From Diplonema japonicum (Eukaryota > Euglenozoa > Diplonemea > Diplonemida > Diplonemidae), in assembly GCA_964019335.1 (NCBI GenBank), contig OZ025664.1, positions 310,001 through 374,000 on the forward strand: a DNA stretch of 64,000 bases. Reading direction: 5' to 3'. The number at the start of each line of letters is the position of its first letter. Positions within the stretch are counted from its first letter, which is position 1. Below, in pieces: positions 31,057 through 41,937 of the stretch. The translations under genes and the position numbers were made by a program. A model generated the notes under the pieces. The model ran no database searches and was not told where the DNA came from. It saw only the letters and a program-made list of their open reading frames with translations.

Positions 31057-31799
31057 AGTAGATGCATAGATCTTTTTTTCTTCCCCCACCCCCCTTTCCC
31101 CCCTTTAGACGCCGACCTCCTTTAAAAATCCCTTTAAACGCACCGAGAGTTGATGTATCAAAAAGAGGAAAAATCTGAGGCGAAAGCGAAAAAATATAAA
31201 AAAGAAAACTGTGCGTTATTCACACTGGCGGGTGTGAGGTGAAGAGGGGGGAATGTTTTATCTTTTTTTTATCCCCCCTAGCGTTCCCTTTGTTTTTTTT
31301 TTCTGTTTTTTTTTTTTTTTGGGTGGTGGGGATAGCATGGAAATATAAGAAGTACATCAGATGTGTTGTTCGCTGTTGACCTCCACGTCGGTCATCACCG
31401 GTAGCGCCCGAGTGGAAGAACGTATCGCAGATGCTCAGGGTGACGAACAGGCAGCAAACTGCACAAGCGCAGAATCTTGGTTACCCGGGACGCCCCGGCT
31501 AGGGTTGAGCACACCGCATGCATTAAGGACACGACGCGGAACGCAGAAGAAGCTACTGCTCGGCCGTGGAGCGCCCCCGTAATCAAGTAGGTATTTCGTG
31601 CTTCGTTGCACGCTTAACGCCACCTCGTGTTGCAATCAAAGCCCCCCTTTTTTTTTTCTCCTTCTTTTCTCGTCCCGACTACGTTTTTGAATGTAGCAGC
31701 ATTTTCCCCCCTTATCCCCTAAGTAGCAATGCCTTCCGTCTTAAAAATCAAACACAAAAAAAAAGGCAACACCCAATAAAAAAAAAAAAAAAAAAAAAA
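31057..31799. other. Intergenic spacer containing repeat A3
   Basis: T/C tracts, repeat A3 (31322-31647), then a complex short stretch and an A-run of about 22 nt that ends in the PARP start codon. No other gene seen. Confidence 0.6.
31322..31647 (+). repeat. Dispersed ~320-bp repeat, family A copy 3
   Basis: Third full copy, same orientation as the first two, again with T-runs on both sides. Several point differences (ATAGCATGG for ATAACATGG; CACAAGCGC for CACGAGCGC; CCCCCC at the 3' end) make it the most diverged full copy. Confidence 0.85.
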
Positions 31800-33029
31800 A
31801 TGCCACCAGCAAAGAAGAAGGCCAAAACGGAAAGTATGCCTGCGGGTGTCAGGTGGATGTACAAGGACGACAAAAAATGGAAAGAGTACGGCTTGGAGGA
31901 CCAACAGATGCTGGAAAAAAGCTACGGGTCCATGAGAGGGGGCAAGAAGGTGATGGAGACCAAGAAACTGACCTTCAACAAGGAGTACGGCAGCGTGTAC
32001 GTATTCGACTTCAAGAATTGGACACAACACAACAAAGACAGCGACACCACCAGAAAGATAATGAGATGTGTTGAGGACAGTGATGAGGAGAGCGAAGACG
32101 AGGACGAAGAAGGCGACGATGTTCAGTGGGAAGTACAAGACAACCATCAAATGTGGACAGCTTTTTACGACGAGGACAACGAACTCATAGAAACCGCCTA
32201 TCAAAAAAACAAGAAAAAGATTTTCAAAACGGCTGAACTGACCTTCAACAAGGGCTTTGACAGCACTTACAGCTTCGACTGGAAAAACATGAAACAGACC
32301 AACGAGGACTCCGGCAACTCTCGCAATATAAGAAGAAAGGCTAACGGAAAACCCAAAGCATGGAAAATCAAGAACTACGGAATCTCCGGCTCAACAGGCT
32401 CCGCCCCAGCAGAGGCAGTCAAAGGTGTCCTCTCATACCCAGACACTTGGTCGAAACAAAAAGACCCTATGATGGATCAGTTCGAAGTCAAATCCGGCAG
32501 CACGGAGTACAACGATGTCTTGAAGGATTTCTTTAAGACAATCCACAAGAAGGTCACCGTGAAGAAGCTTATGAGGGTTCAGAACTATGCGTTGTGGCCT
32601 TTCTACGCACTGAACAAGGACAAGATTAGCAAGACGAACGGGAAATTTGGATGCAATGAAAAAATGCTTTTCCACGGTGCGCGTGTCAGGGCGAACATGG
32701 ACTGTATTCTTAAGTACGGGTTCGACACAAGGGTCGCGAATGCTGGTCTTTGCGGGACAGGGACGTACTTCGCGGTCAACGCAAACTACAGCGACTCGGG
32801 GTACGTGTTTAAGGCGCAGGACGGGACCAAGGAGATGATGATTTGCCGTGTGCTCGTAGGGCGACACGCTCTTCGGAAGGGCAATGACCGGCGCCCACCC
32901 CCCCTCGATCCCAAAAAGCCCAACAGCGGTCTTTACGACTCTGTCGTTGACAATATGCAGAATCCCGTTATGCATGTTGTGTTTTATGACAACCAAGCTG
33001 TCCCAGAGTATGTTGTGTACTACAAGTAG
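31800..33029 (+). CDS. WWE-WWE-PARP protein, predicted mono-ADP-ribosyltransferase
   Basis: 409 residues. A short basic N-terminus (PPAKKKAKTE, possible nuclear signal) is followed by two WWE-like modules (residues ~15-85, VRWMYKDDKKWKEYG..FDFKNWTQHN; ~118-180, WTAFYDEDNELIETAY..FDWKNMKQTN) separated by an Asp/Glu run, then the PARP catalytic domain (~240-409). His292 (LFHGAR) and Tyr323 (GTGTYFAVN) of the H-Y-E triad are present. By alignment with tankyrase (AEYVIY twelve residues before PEYLITY), the third position is Met391 (VMHVVFY twelve residues before PEYVVYY). Family members lacking that Glu are mono-ADP-ribosyltransferases or inactive. WWE domains bind ADP-ribose units, linking the enzyme to ADP-ribosylated or ubiquitinated targets. 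No introns. Confidence 0.88.
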   Translation: MPPAKKKAKTESMPAGVRWMYKDDKKWKEYGLEDQQMLEKSYGSMRGGKKVMETKKLTFNKEYGSVYVFDFKNWTQHNKDSDTTRKIMRCVEDSDEESEDEDEEGDDVQWEVQDNHQMWTAFYDEDNELIETAYQKNKKKIFKTAELTFNKGFDSTYSFDWKNMKQTNEDSGNSRNIRRKANGKPKAWKIKNYGISGSTGSAPAEAVKGVLSYPDTWSKQKDPMMDQFEVKSGSTEYNDVLKDFFKTIHKKVTVKKLMRVQNYALWPFYALNKDKISKTNGKFGCNEKMLFHGARVRANMDCILKYGFDTRVANAGLCGTGTYFAVNANYSDSGYVFKAQDGTKEMMICRVLVGRHALRKGNDRRPPPLDPKKPNSGLYDSVVDNMQNPVMHVVFYDNQAVPEYVVYYK

Positions 33030-33580
33030 TGTTTAAAAAAAAAAAAAAAAAAATGGCCCTCGAAAAAAAATTTTTTTTTTTCCCCTCTCCCCTTTTATCT
33101 CAGTAATCGGGCGGGGGGAAAAAAAAGAAATGAGAGGTTGGTCATTACGGGGAGGTGGGGGATGGGGGGGGGGGGGGGGGTTTGCTTTATTATCTTAGAT
33201 TCCTTCCCCCGCCCCACTCCCTACTTTTTTTTTTCTTTGGTGGTTAACTTCTCCCTATCGTAAATAGTGATGGTTTTCTTTTTTTTTTTTTTGAAAAGTA
33301 AACGTGGTTCCCCTTTTTTTTTATATGATATTCCAAAGCCCTTCTTCCCCTCAGGGAGTGCATCCGCCAGCTTTAAAAAAAGAAAAACGAAAAAATCGCT
33401 TGGAAAACTTTCTCCCCCCCCCCCCCAAATGAAAGTTTTATTTTATTTTTTTGTTCGGCATGAAAAACAACGACAACCTGCGCCTCTCTCTTCTTCTTCT
33501 TTTTTTTTTTTTTTAAAGTTTGCCATACTGTCTGAATGGGCAAGTGTTCTTTCCCCTTCTCCTAGTGTCAACCCGTAGAT

Positions 33581-33691
33581 GTGTCCAGTGATGAGAAATT
33601 CCGTTTAATAGTCTTCTTTCCAATGAAAAAAAAAAATCATTTTTTTTCCTGATTCCAACAACAGATTGCTGACAGTTTCATTCTGAAGACA
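33581..33691 (+). ncRNA. Candidate box C/D snoRNA, copy 1
   Basis: Box C GTGATGA at 33588-33594 and box D CTGA at 33683-33686, about 88 nt apart, with a 4-bp closing stem TGTC (33582-33585) and GACA (33688-33691). An internal A-run/T-run pair could form a stem. The copy at 34208-34319 keeps both boxes and a closing stem. Box positions and size suit a C/D 2'-O-methylation guide; the target was not determined. Confidence 0.45.
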
Positions 33692-33728
33692 GACTAAGTA
33701 GCGTCTTTCCAAAAAAAAAAAAAAAAAA

Positions 33729-33770
33729 TGGGGCTTTGATTGCAACACTAGGTGGCGTTAAGCGTGCAAT

Positions 33771-33772
<2 letters not shown>
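33729..33772 (-). repeat. Truncated, inverted fragment of repeat family A
   Basis: 44 nt identical to the reverse complement of the 3' end of family A (TGGGGCTTTGATTGCAACAC...GCGTGCAATG), flanked on both sides by A-runs. It is the only copy in the opposite orientation. Confidence 0.85.
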
Positions 33773-33808
<36 letters not shown>

Positions 33809-33840
33809 CAAATTCCACGTTGTGCTTCGCCCCATCACCA

Positions 33841-33909
33841 GACATTACTACCTGTCTTAGGCGAAGCCCCCCTTCTCCCTGTGCTGATCACTTACCCGCG
33901 CTTATGAGA
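33841..33909. repeat. Paired repeat C, copy 1
   Basis: GACATTACTACCTGTCTTAG followed by GCGAAG, a C-rich patch, CTTCTCCC, GATCACTTACCCGCGCTTATGAG. The same order of blocks recurs at 34100-34178 with a short insertion. Function unknown. Confidence 0.7.
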
Positions 33910-34099
33910 ACCAGCCTTGCGGGCAGGAACCACTCCGAAGTGATGACATTGAATACACCGCAACGGTCTGAGTCCTGTCACGAGGATTAGAAACGTATTG
34001 ACGTCTGGGAGGCCTCTTTTGGTCTCTTGGGCAGCTGATCGGAATCATTTTTTTTTTTTTTTTTTTTTTTTTTTTGCCACTGATTAAAACACTTTACTT

Positions 34100-34178
34100 G
34101 ACATTACTACCTGTCTTAGGTGAAGGGGGTCAACAAGGCCTCCTTCTCCCAATGCCGATCACTTACCCGCGCTTATGA
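34100..34178. repeat. Paired repeat C, copy 2
   Basis: Second copy of the 33841 repeat, with about 10 extra bases (GGGTCAACAAGG region) and a few substitutions. Confidence 0.7.
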
Positions 34179-34207
34179 GGCACTCTCTATGTCGAGGGGG
34201 GGGCAAG

Positions 34208-34319
34208 GTGTCCAGTGATGAGAAATTCCGTTTAATAGTCTTCTTTCCAATGAAAAAGAAATCATTTTTTTTTTCTCGTGATTCCAACAACAGATAGCTG
34301 ACAGTTTCATTCTGAGGAC
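34208..34319 (+). ncRNA. Candidate box C/D snoRNA, copy 2
   Basis: Box C GTGATGA at 34215-34221 and box D CTGA at 34312-34315, with a 4-bp closing stem GTCC (34210-34213) and GGAC (34316-34319). Sequence between the boxes is about 85-90% identical to 33581-33691, differences being concentrated in the homopolymer stem. Confidence 0.45.
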
Positions 34320-34432
34320 CGATTTATGGGGAAAGGGCAAAAAAAAAAAAAGAAAAAAAAAAAAAAAAAAGAAACACCATAATAATTTCTTTTTGCAGTT
34401 CCCAGGGAGGAGGGACAAACAAAAAAAAAAAA

Positions 34433-35440
34433 ATGGATATCGATAATGCAACAGCCTTCGAGATGGCAAAGGCTTTCGGGACTATATTGGTCTTGGACTT
34501 CCCGGTGAAGGGTCATTTCGGGGTAGATTTGAAGAGCTGGACCACGGGAGAACGGTTCAAGGGAGTTAAAATGCTCCCTATGGGACCGCATCTTATCACA
34601 TACTGCTTGGAAGGAGAGGGCGGTGTTGGGGGTGCTGTGTGCTCATTCTTCATCAACATTGCAAAAAAAGGTGAGGTTTTTGTGTACAAATGGGACGTGG
34701 ACACCGAAACATTGATAGAAATAGACGAACTAGAGCGTGAAGGGTACGAAAACGGGGTGCGGTCCATGGCGTTTGATCAGAGTTTAGCACCGTACCCCTT
34801 TGAGATCCACAACGATTGGATGGGGTTGATGGGCCCCACGAGGATCGAAGATATTGACAGAATCAGGCCAGTTTCGAAACAGCATTTTAAAAGCAGTACG
34901 CTGCCAGAATCAGGCGGCAGTGCTGTTGCGCACAGTGGGCTTTCTTGTTCGCTTTTCTTCACTTCGGAGCCGGAACGGCCGAAGGATCTGACCCCAAGCG
35001 ATGTCACACAGTGGTGTTTTGATGGGTCGCTTAAACTTGATGTGTTGTCTGCAAAGATCGGTTCAGAGGCCTTAGCTTCTGAACTGTCCGTAGCTTTCAT
35101 CCTGTTCCTTGTTGGGCAGAGCTATGAAGGGTTCGAACACTGGAAGAGCCTTCTCGGTATCTTCCTCACGGCCGAGGCGTCTCTCTCCTCCCCGCGTTAC
35201 ACCGCATTTTATATTGCGGTATCCCGTCTCCTCACAGCGCAGCTTGGCCACGTCCCTGAGGAGTTCTTTGTCGTCGACAAGGGATTCCTTCCCGCTGCGT
35301 TCACATCCTTCAAGCAGATCCTCCCTGCCACCTTGCCCTCTGAACTGCAAGCTGCGACCTCCTTGTTGATGGAAAAAGCCGAATCCCTCATGGGTGTTCT
35401 AGAAGACGATGAAGATGACATGCCTGTCATTGTTGAGTAG
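34433..35440 (+). CDS. AAR2: AAR2, U5 snRNP assembly factor
   Basis: 335 residues beginning at the end of a 13-nt A-run. Matches AAR2 along its length: ILVLDFPVKGHFGVDLKSW..GERFKGVKMLPMGPHLITY, a GAVCSFFINIAKKGEVFVYKW block, and the second domain SELSVAFILFLVGQSYEGFEHWKSLL, YIAVSRLLTAQLGHVPEEFFVD. AAR2 binds the PRP8 C-terminal region in a cytoplasmic U5 snRNP precursor and is exchanged for BRR2 in the nucleus. Its retention fits an organism with active cis- and probably trans-splicing. Length is a little short of human (384). No introns. Confidence 0.93.
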   Translation: MDIDNATAFEMAKAFGTILVLDFPVKGHFGVDLKSWTTGERFKGVKMLPMGPHLITYCLEGEGGVGGAVCSFFINIAKKGEVFVYKWDVDTETLIEIDELEREGYENGVRSMAFDQSLAPYPFEIHNDWMGLMGPTRIEDIDRIRPVSKQHFKSSTLPESGGSAVAHSGLSCSLFFTSEPERPKDLTPSDVTQWCFDGSLKLDVLSAKIGSEALASELSVAFILFLVGQSYEGFEHWKSLLGIFLTAEASLSSPRYTAFYIAVSRLLTAQLGHVPEEFFVVDKGFLPAAFTSFKQILPATLPSELQAATSLLMEKAESLMGVLEDDEDDMPVIVE

Positions 35441-35621
35441 GTTTTTTTTTTATTTCATTTTTTTTTTTTTTTAACTTTTCCAAAAAAAAAAAAAAAAAAA
35501 AAAAAAAAAGACGGGAAGGGGTGGTGGTGGTAAAAGAAAGCAAGCTACACACACACAAAAAAAAAAAAAAAAAGAGAGAGAGAAAAAAAAAAAAGAAAAA
35601 AAAAAACTACCATATGCGAAA

Positions 35622-38231
35622 ATGTTTGTATATCTGAGCAAGAAAATCGCGATACCGAATGGGGTCAAGCTGCGCAGCGTGGCGTGGAATGCAGACCAAG
35701 GCTGGATTGCATGCGGTGGGGACAATGGGCTGTTGAAGGTGTTGAAGCTGGAGATCGACCGAAACAAGACGACGAGCAACCTGTCGATGAACCAGACGCT
35801 GGACGGCCACGAGGGCTCGATATCCGTCGTGGGGTGGAACGAACAATACAGGAAGCTCACAAGCTCCGATCAAAACGGGCTGATCATCGTGTGGATGCTG
35901 CACAAGGGAATGTGGTTCGAGGAGATGATCAACAACAGAAACCGCAGCGTCGTCAAGGACCTCTGCTGGACGAGCGACGGGCAGAAGATCTGCATTGTCT
36001 ACGAGGACGGCTGCGTCATCGTAGGATCAGTCGATGGAAACCGTCTTTGGGGCAAAGAGCTCCGCAGTGGCGGCAAACCCCTCCAGCTTACCCATGTCCA
36101 ATGGTCACCAGACTCAAAAATGATACTTTTCGGCACTCTTTCAGGCGAAGTTCACCGTTACGATGCCACATCAGGAAACTGCGTCTCAAAGGTCCAAGGG
36201 TACTGTGTTGAAGACAGCCCTGGTGTGAAACTCTGCGGTTTGGAGTGGTTTGACAACCCAGACCTTGGTTTTGACAATGTACCCCCTACCCTTGCCATTT
36301 GCTACGAGAACGGCCGATGCCAGTTGATGCGCAATGAAATGGATGATAAGCCCATCCTCATCGACACCGGGATGAAGGCCACCAAGATTAAATGGAACTG
36401 TCAAGGTCAGGTTCTCGCCATCGGCGGCACCCAAACCACCACCCTCCCCGCGGGCGAGAAAAAAGAACTATCCATGGTTCAGTTCTACAACACCCAAGGC
36501 CAGCACCTCCGAACGCTCAAGGTCCCCGGTCTTGGAATCTCTTCAATTTCGTGGGAGGGCAACGGGCTCCGTCTTGCCCTTGCTGTTGACTCCTTTATTT
36601 ACTTCGCAAACGTGCGGCCCGACTACAAATGGGGGTATTTCAACAAAACGTTGGTCTATGCGTTCTTGAAGCCTGGGAAGATGGACCACAGCATCGTGTT
36701 TTGGAACGCGAAGACAGCGGAGAAGAACGTGAAGAACGTCAGAAAGCTGATGCACATCGCGACGGGAGGGGACAACTGCGCGCTGGTGAGGAAGGACGAC
36801 ACCTCAGGGCAGTACATCATCATCCTCTGCAACGCAATCGGAAGCCCCATCGACAGCAAGTACGTGGATTTCGAACCCACCACGATCGCCATGACGGGAA
36901 CACACGTGGTCGTAACCTCGGAAGATGTAGTGTACATCTGGCAGTACAGGTCAGTGACCTCCAAAGACGACAGCCTCGACCCACAGGCTGCCAATGCAAG
37001 GAGAAAGGAAGGCAAGGAGAGGGTGTTCCACATCGAGGATCTCAGCATTGACGAAGAACTCGGGCAAGTAAAGCGTGCCATGGTCACTACCGACATGGTC
37101 TGTGCCAGCTGCATCTCCGACAAGTTCGTCCTTATCGGCCGCGAGAGCGGCACTGTTCACGTCTACAAACTCCCTGAAATCAAACTGGTCGACAAATTCG
37201 TGATGAGCTGCCGTCCCCAAGCGATGGAACTGAACTGCACCAGCACCACGCTTAGCGTTATCGACATCATTGGTGTCCTCACCTTCTACACTATGCCCAA
37301 ACACGAGAACTACTCCCTGCACCCCACCCAAGGACAAAGCCTCAACTTTGAACGCAAAGACGTGTGGGACATGAAGTGGGCCACCGACAACGAAGAGCTC
37401 TTCGCCATGATGGAGAAGACAAGGATGTACATCTTCAGAGGGCTCGATCCTGAGGAGCCCATTCTCAGCTCGGCAAACATCTGCGCCTTCAACAATCTGA
37501 AGATCAAGGCTGTCGTGCTGGATGAGATCATGTCCGAACCAGAGCACCCTCAGAAGGACTGCGTCATCCACTTCGAGACAAAATCCCTGCGCGACACACG
37601 CGAGCTTCTCAAAACGACCATCAAGGACGCTTACGAGTTCATTGATAAGAACCCGCATCCGCGGTTATGGGCATTGCTAGCAGAGCAGGCTTTGGAACAG
37701 CTGGACTTCGTGGTGGCGGAAAAGGCGTTTGTGAAGTGTAGAGACTACCAAGGGATACAATTTGTGAAAAGGTTGAAACAGCTGGACAAGGACAGGACGA
37801 AACAGCAAGCGGAGATCGCAGCGTACTTCCTTCGCTTCGACGATGCGGAGCGGCTCTACAGGGAGATAGACAGGAAGGATCTTGCAGCCGAGCTGAGGAT
37901 GCGCCTTGGCGACTGGTTCAAGGTAGTGCAGCTTGTCCAAGAAGGCGGTCTCGATGACGTGCACATCCAAGAGGCGTGGGACAACATCGGCGACTACTAC
38001 GCTGACAGGCAGAAGTGGAGCAAGGCAGTCCAGTACTACAACCAGGCGAAGAACTACGAAAAACTTGTCGAATACTACCACATCCTTGAGGACTACAGCA
38101 ACATGCAAAAACTCATCGAGCTCCTTCCCGACGGCAGCCCGCTCCTAGTCAAGCTAGGCGGGAAGTTCGCCTCCGTCGGCCTTTCGAACGATGCAGTGAC
38201 GTCCTTCCTTAAAGTATGTTCATTGTGCGGG

Positions 38232-38266
<35 letters not shown>

Positions 38267-39473
38267 AAAAAAAAAAAACAGGCTGATAAAGTAAAGCTTG
38301 CGGTGGACGCATGCATCGAACTGAATCAATGGTCGAAAGCAGTGCAGCTTGCTGAGAAGTATGAGCTGCCAGAGATATCATCGTATCTCGCAAAGTATGT
38401 GATTTTAAAATGAAAGTAAGAAAAAAAAAAAAAAAAGATATGCAAACCATCTTGTGGAGAAGGATGACATCCCGCAAGCCATCGAGCTGTATCAAAAGGC
38501 GGAATACCACACAGAGGTCGCGAAGCTGTTGGCGGGGTTGGGGAAGGACGCGAGCAAAAAAGGAAACATTCTGCGGGCGAAGAAATTCTACGTCCTGGCC
38601 GCCATTGCCATCGACAAGTACAAGAAAAAAGCGTTGGACGGGCAGAACCCAGGAACAATGGTCGACGCACTGCTCTCCGCAGATAAAACCACCGCCACCA
38701 ACAGGGCACTCGACAATGCATGGAAAGGCGCGGAAGCACACCATTTCTTTCTTCTAGCACAACAGCAACTGGTGGAACAACACGACATAAGCAGGGCAAT
38801 GGTTACGGCAATGCGGCTAACAGAATACGACGATTACCTTGACGAAGTTGATTTATACAGTCTCATAGCACTGGCAGCGTACCTCAACAAGTCATACTCG
38901 TTATGCTCCAAGGCTTTCATAAGATTGGAAACAATCGAGGCTCGTGGCGGAAAACGCGGTGATCCCGACGGTACACAAACAGAACATCAAGGCGACAAGG
39001 ACGACGCCTTGTTCCATTCCATCGACAGTAAAGGTTCGAACATCCTCAGTGCTGTCGGGGCGTTGTCCAGAAAGTTCGGACAAGGAAAACCTTCCTCTGT
39101 CTCGTTTGAAATGGACGAGGAAGGCCGGCCTTATCAAGACCTTGCCATCAAGATCTTTACAAAGCACCCACCTACCGATACGCCACCTACAGTAAACTGT
39201 TGGAAATGTAAGGTTGAGACCAAGGAATGGTATTCATCGTGCCAAGCCTGTGGTGTTTCATTTAATGCATGTGTGATTAGTGGGAAAATGATCCAATCTG
39301 ACACCGGTTCTGCAGAGCACAGAGTTGAAGTTTGTAAGAGGTATGAACGAAAGAAAAAGGGGAGAAAAAAAAAAAAAAAAAAAAGGTGTCGCCATAAAAT
39401 GTACCGAAGCGAACTTCTCGTCAAACGCTGGCGGCACTGCTTCTTATGCCACGCGTTGCTTAACAATGATTGA
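35622..39473 (+). CDS. IFT121: IFT121 / WDR35, intraflagellar transport complex A
   Basis: Exons 35622-38213, 38282-38394, 38438-39340 and 39386-39473 (introns 68, 43 and 45 nt), giving 1231 residues (human WDR35 about 1180). The N-terminus is nearly identical to other IFT121s (MFVYLSKKIAIPNGVKL, IACGGDNGLLKVLKLE, TSSDQNGLIIVWML, VIVGSVDGNRLWGKELR), followed by two WD40 propellers to about residue 650 and a TPR-like helical solenoid (AVDACIELNQWSKAVQLAEKY, YANHLVEKDDIPQAIELYQKAEY). The C-terminus has Cys pairs CWKC..CQAC and, across the last intron, CKRCRHKMY..FLCHALL, as in the family's zinc-binding tail. IFT-A drives retrograde ciliary transport and membrane-protein entry. Splice phases fit exactly (SYLAK|YANHL). 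The last intron is a readable multiple of three. Confidence 0.97.
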
Positions 39474-39944
39474 GTATAATTGGAAGAAAAAATAAAAATA
39501 AAAAGGGGGGGTATAAATAAATAGAAACTTTTTTTACTTTCTCCCCCCCCCCCCCGGAGGTTTTCATAGAAGTGTTTGTAACATTCTCCTTCATTTTACC
39601 CCCCCCCCCCCTTCCCTGAAGCTTGAAAAAAGTTGATTTCCCCTGCCTTTTTTTTAACACCGTCCTTTTTTTCCAGTAGTTTTTTTGAGGTTTCGTGGTG
39701 GGGGGGGGAGAAAAAAAAACACATGAAAGAGGAAAATGATGAGAACAATTTTTTATACCTTCCCCCCTCCCCACTATTTCTTCATATTTCTCTTCAGTTG
39801 GGGGAGGGGGGGGTTTATTTCCCTTATTCTGACAAACTACTGACAAGTAATTCTTTATTTTAACATTTTATTTTTTTGGAATGTGCACCCGATGGGGGGA
39901 ATGAAAAAGAAGTCTTTTTCTCAAACAAAAAGGTGGGCGGGAGG
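39474..39944. other. Intergenic spacer
   Basis: C-runs, T-runs, a G-run and A/G stretches only. A candidate start codon at 39945 follows a short A/G-rich leader. No gene or RNA seen. Confidence 0.55.
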
Positions 39945-40290
39945 ATGCTAAGGCGTGCTACGCTGCTGCTGGGGTCCGACTCCCTTGGGAGCAGTCTTGC
40001 GACACAACCGCAGACACTATCGAAGGTGAATGCTGGTTCTCCTGCAAAGCAGGGTTTAGGTCAAACGGGCGAAGGGAACATAGGAAGTGCGAGCCCTTAT
40101 GCAGTTACTTACACAGTCCCATCGAAGTCGGCGAGTATGTGAGAAGGAAAAAAAAAAAGAAAATGACAAAAAAAATCTTTTTTAAAGACGCCCCGCGTGT
40201 AGTCGATTCCTCACATTACAAGCAAGCAGTTCCTTTCCAAAAGACTACATGGTCCCCTACTGCCGAGGACATACCCTCAGATAGGTGTGG

Positions 40291-40322
<32 letters not shown>

Positions 40323-41823
40323 CAGCATTGCCGAACGGCCGCAAGCGGAACTTCAAGTGTTCTGCAGACGTGACGAAGTGTTGCCGATTCCACTCGAAAC
40401 AATCAGCCTCGAGGACCGTGTTCAGAAACGAAGGAACACGCACACCCGAAGACGCGCATTGTGGAACAAGATAACAAGGATGGGCAAAGGCAAGAAGACA
40501 GAAGGCGGCCTCCTAGTCAGAGACGAGACCTACTGGAAGTGGTGGGTGCAAGATGGGTACGGCTTTATCGACAAACCCAACCACCTGACATGGGAACAGT
40601 TCGCAGAGGAGCTGGAAAGCTTTTCATTTCATTGGGAGCTGCACCCCACGAAACCTGAAGACTACTACATCCTACACTTGGTGCGGCGTAAGGGTGACGA
40701 CATGGAGGTGGTGTGGAGTGCAGAGCACGCTGCATGGCAGAGCCCCCTTCTCGTCGATATGTACGCTGCACTGGGCACCATGATGGCCCGGAGGCTCAAA
40801 ACACGCACCATCTCTTTCGACAATAGCCGCGGCACCATCGGCGAGCTCAATATCCAGCACGTGTCCCCTTACACCTCTGCTGTCCAGATCAATGCACGCC
40901 CTTCTTACTTCTACGACGCGCACCTCCGAGAGGAACGTGAAGAAAACTCCAGCTGGTACTTCACCAAGGAGCTGCAGACCCTCCCTGGTATCGATGAGGA
41001 CGGTACTGTTTCATTTTACGCCAGCGGTGAGTCTCTAGCTTACCACCTCTCCGCGTCCGTGAAGGCACTCCTCGACAGGCCAATGTGGATGTTCTACAGG
41101 CGGGCCATCCGTAAGAACGCTAAGCACAGGGATGACTACTTTAGCAACAGCGACAAAGTCGGGCACGCGATGCTGTCGTGGACTGCGTGGGACGACCAGT
41201 CGTACGGACTGTGGCCCGCAACATGCCAGCTGGACGCCATCACCGACCACTGGCTTGAGGAGTCGCCCTTCCCGCTGCGTGTCATCAACAACAAGATACG
41301 GAAGCTGGCCAGGATGCGGCCGCAGAACCTCGAGTCGCGTCAGTTCTTAGACAGCAACATCTCCCTCACAAAGCAGGCTGGGACGCAGCTGCTTGCCACA
41401 CACGCACCTCAACTTCTCCTCTCCGCCAGCGAGGGCGGCAACGACTTCATTCACAACCTCCTTAAGGAAGACACCATGGACACAGAACGCACGCAAGTGT
41501 ACAGGCAACTCACACCCGGCGATGTAGAGGAGCTGATGTTACTCCGTGAATCCGACGATGCTAAAGAACGGCAGCAAGAGGAAGAGGAGCATGCGAGGGA
41601 GCAGGAACGTGCAGAGAAGGAGTCAGAACTGGCACGGAAAGCACAAGAAAAGGAATCGCGCGAGCCTGAGGTTAACAAAACCATCGAAGAGTTAGGGAGG
41701 GAAAGACTGAAAAGGAGAATCGCAGACGGCGAGACCTCAGAGGACTCCGAGCAGTGGGAGTGGTACCACAGGAACGAGGAGGTAAAGCCCAAAGCGTCAC
41801 CTATGGGAGCAGTCGAGCTGTAG
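39945..41823 (+). CDS. Probable mitochondrial protein of unknown function
   Basis: Exons 39945-40134, 40188-40284 and 40326-41823 (introns 53 and 41 nt; second donor GTGTGG), giving about 594 residues in one frame. The N-terminus MLRRATLLLGSDSLGSSLATQ looks like a mitochondrial presequence. Residues ~120-450 are a folded region with many aromatics (YWKWWVQDGYGFID, FHWELHPTKPEDYYILH, ATCQLDAITDHWLEESPFPLRV). Residues ~505-570 are a Glu/Arg/Lys-rich helix. No family recognised; a mitoribosomal or mitochondrial RNA-associated protein is a guess. Frame continuity across both introns and loss of in-frame stops support the exon model. Confidence 0.75.
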
Positions 41824-41937
41824 CACTGAGTTGCACTTGTCAAGTCTTTTTCGTATTTTCTTTTTCTCTTCAGGAATACCAAACTACGTTTCACATTTAC
41901 ACAGTAATTCACCATTATTCGTAGAACTACACTAAAA

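Larger units (their letters stand above)
33030..34432. other. Repeat-rich intergenic block
   Basis: About 1.4 kb. The first half (33030-33580) is homopolymer- and T/C-rich. The second half is a nested set of paired repeats in the order B1, inverted A fragment, C1, unique stretch, T-run, C2, B2, entered separately. An acceptor (TTTTTGCAG, nt 34391-34399) precedes AAR2. Confidence 0.7.

Noticed and set aside
33940-33971. A third GTGATGA/CTGA pair next to repeat C1
   Set aside because: The boxes are only ~22 nt apart, no closing stem is visible, and the pair is not kept near repeat C2.
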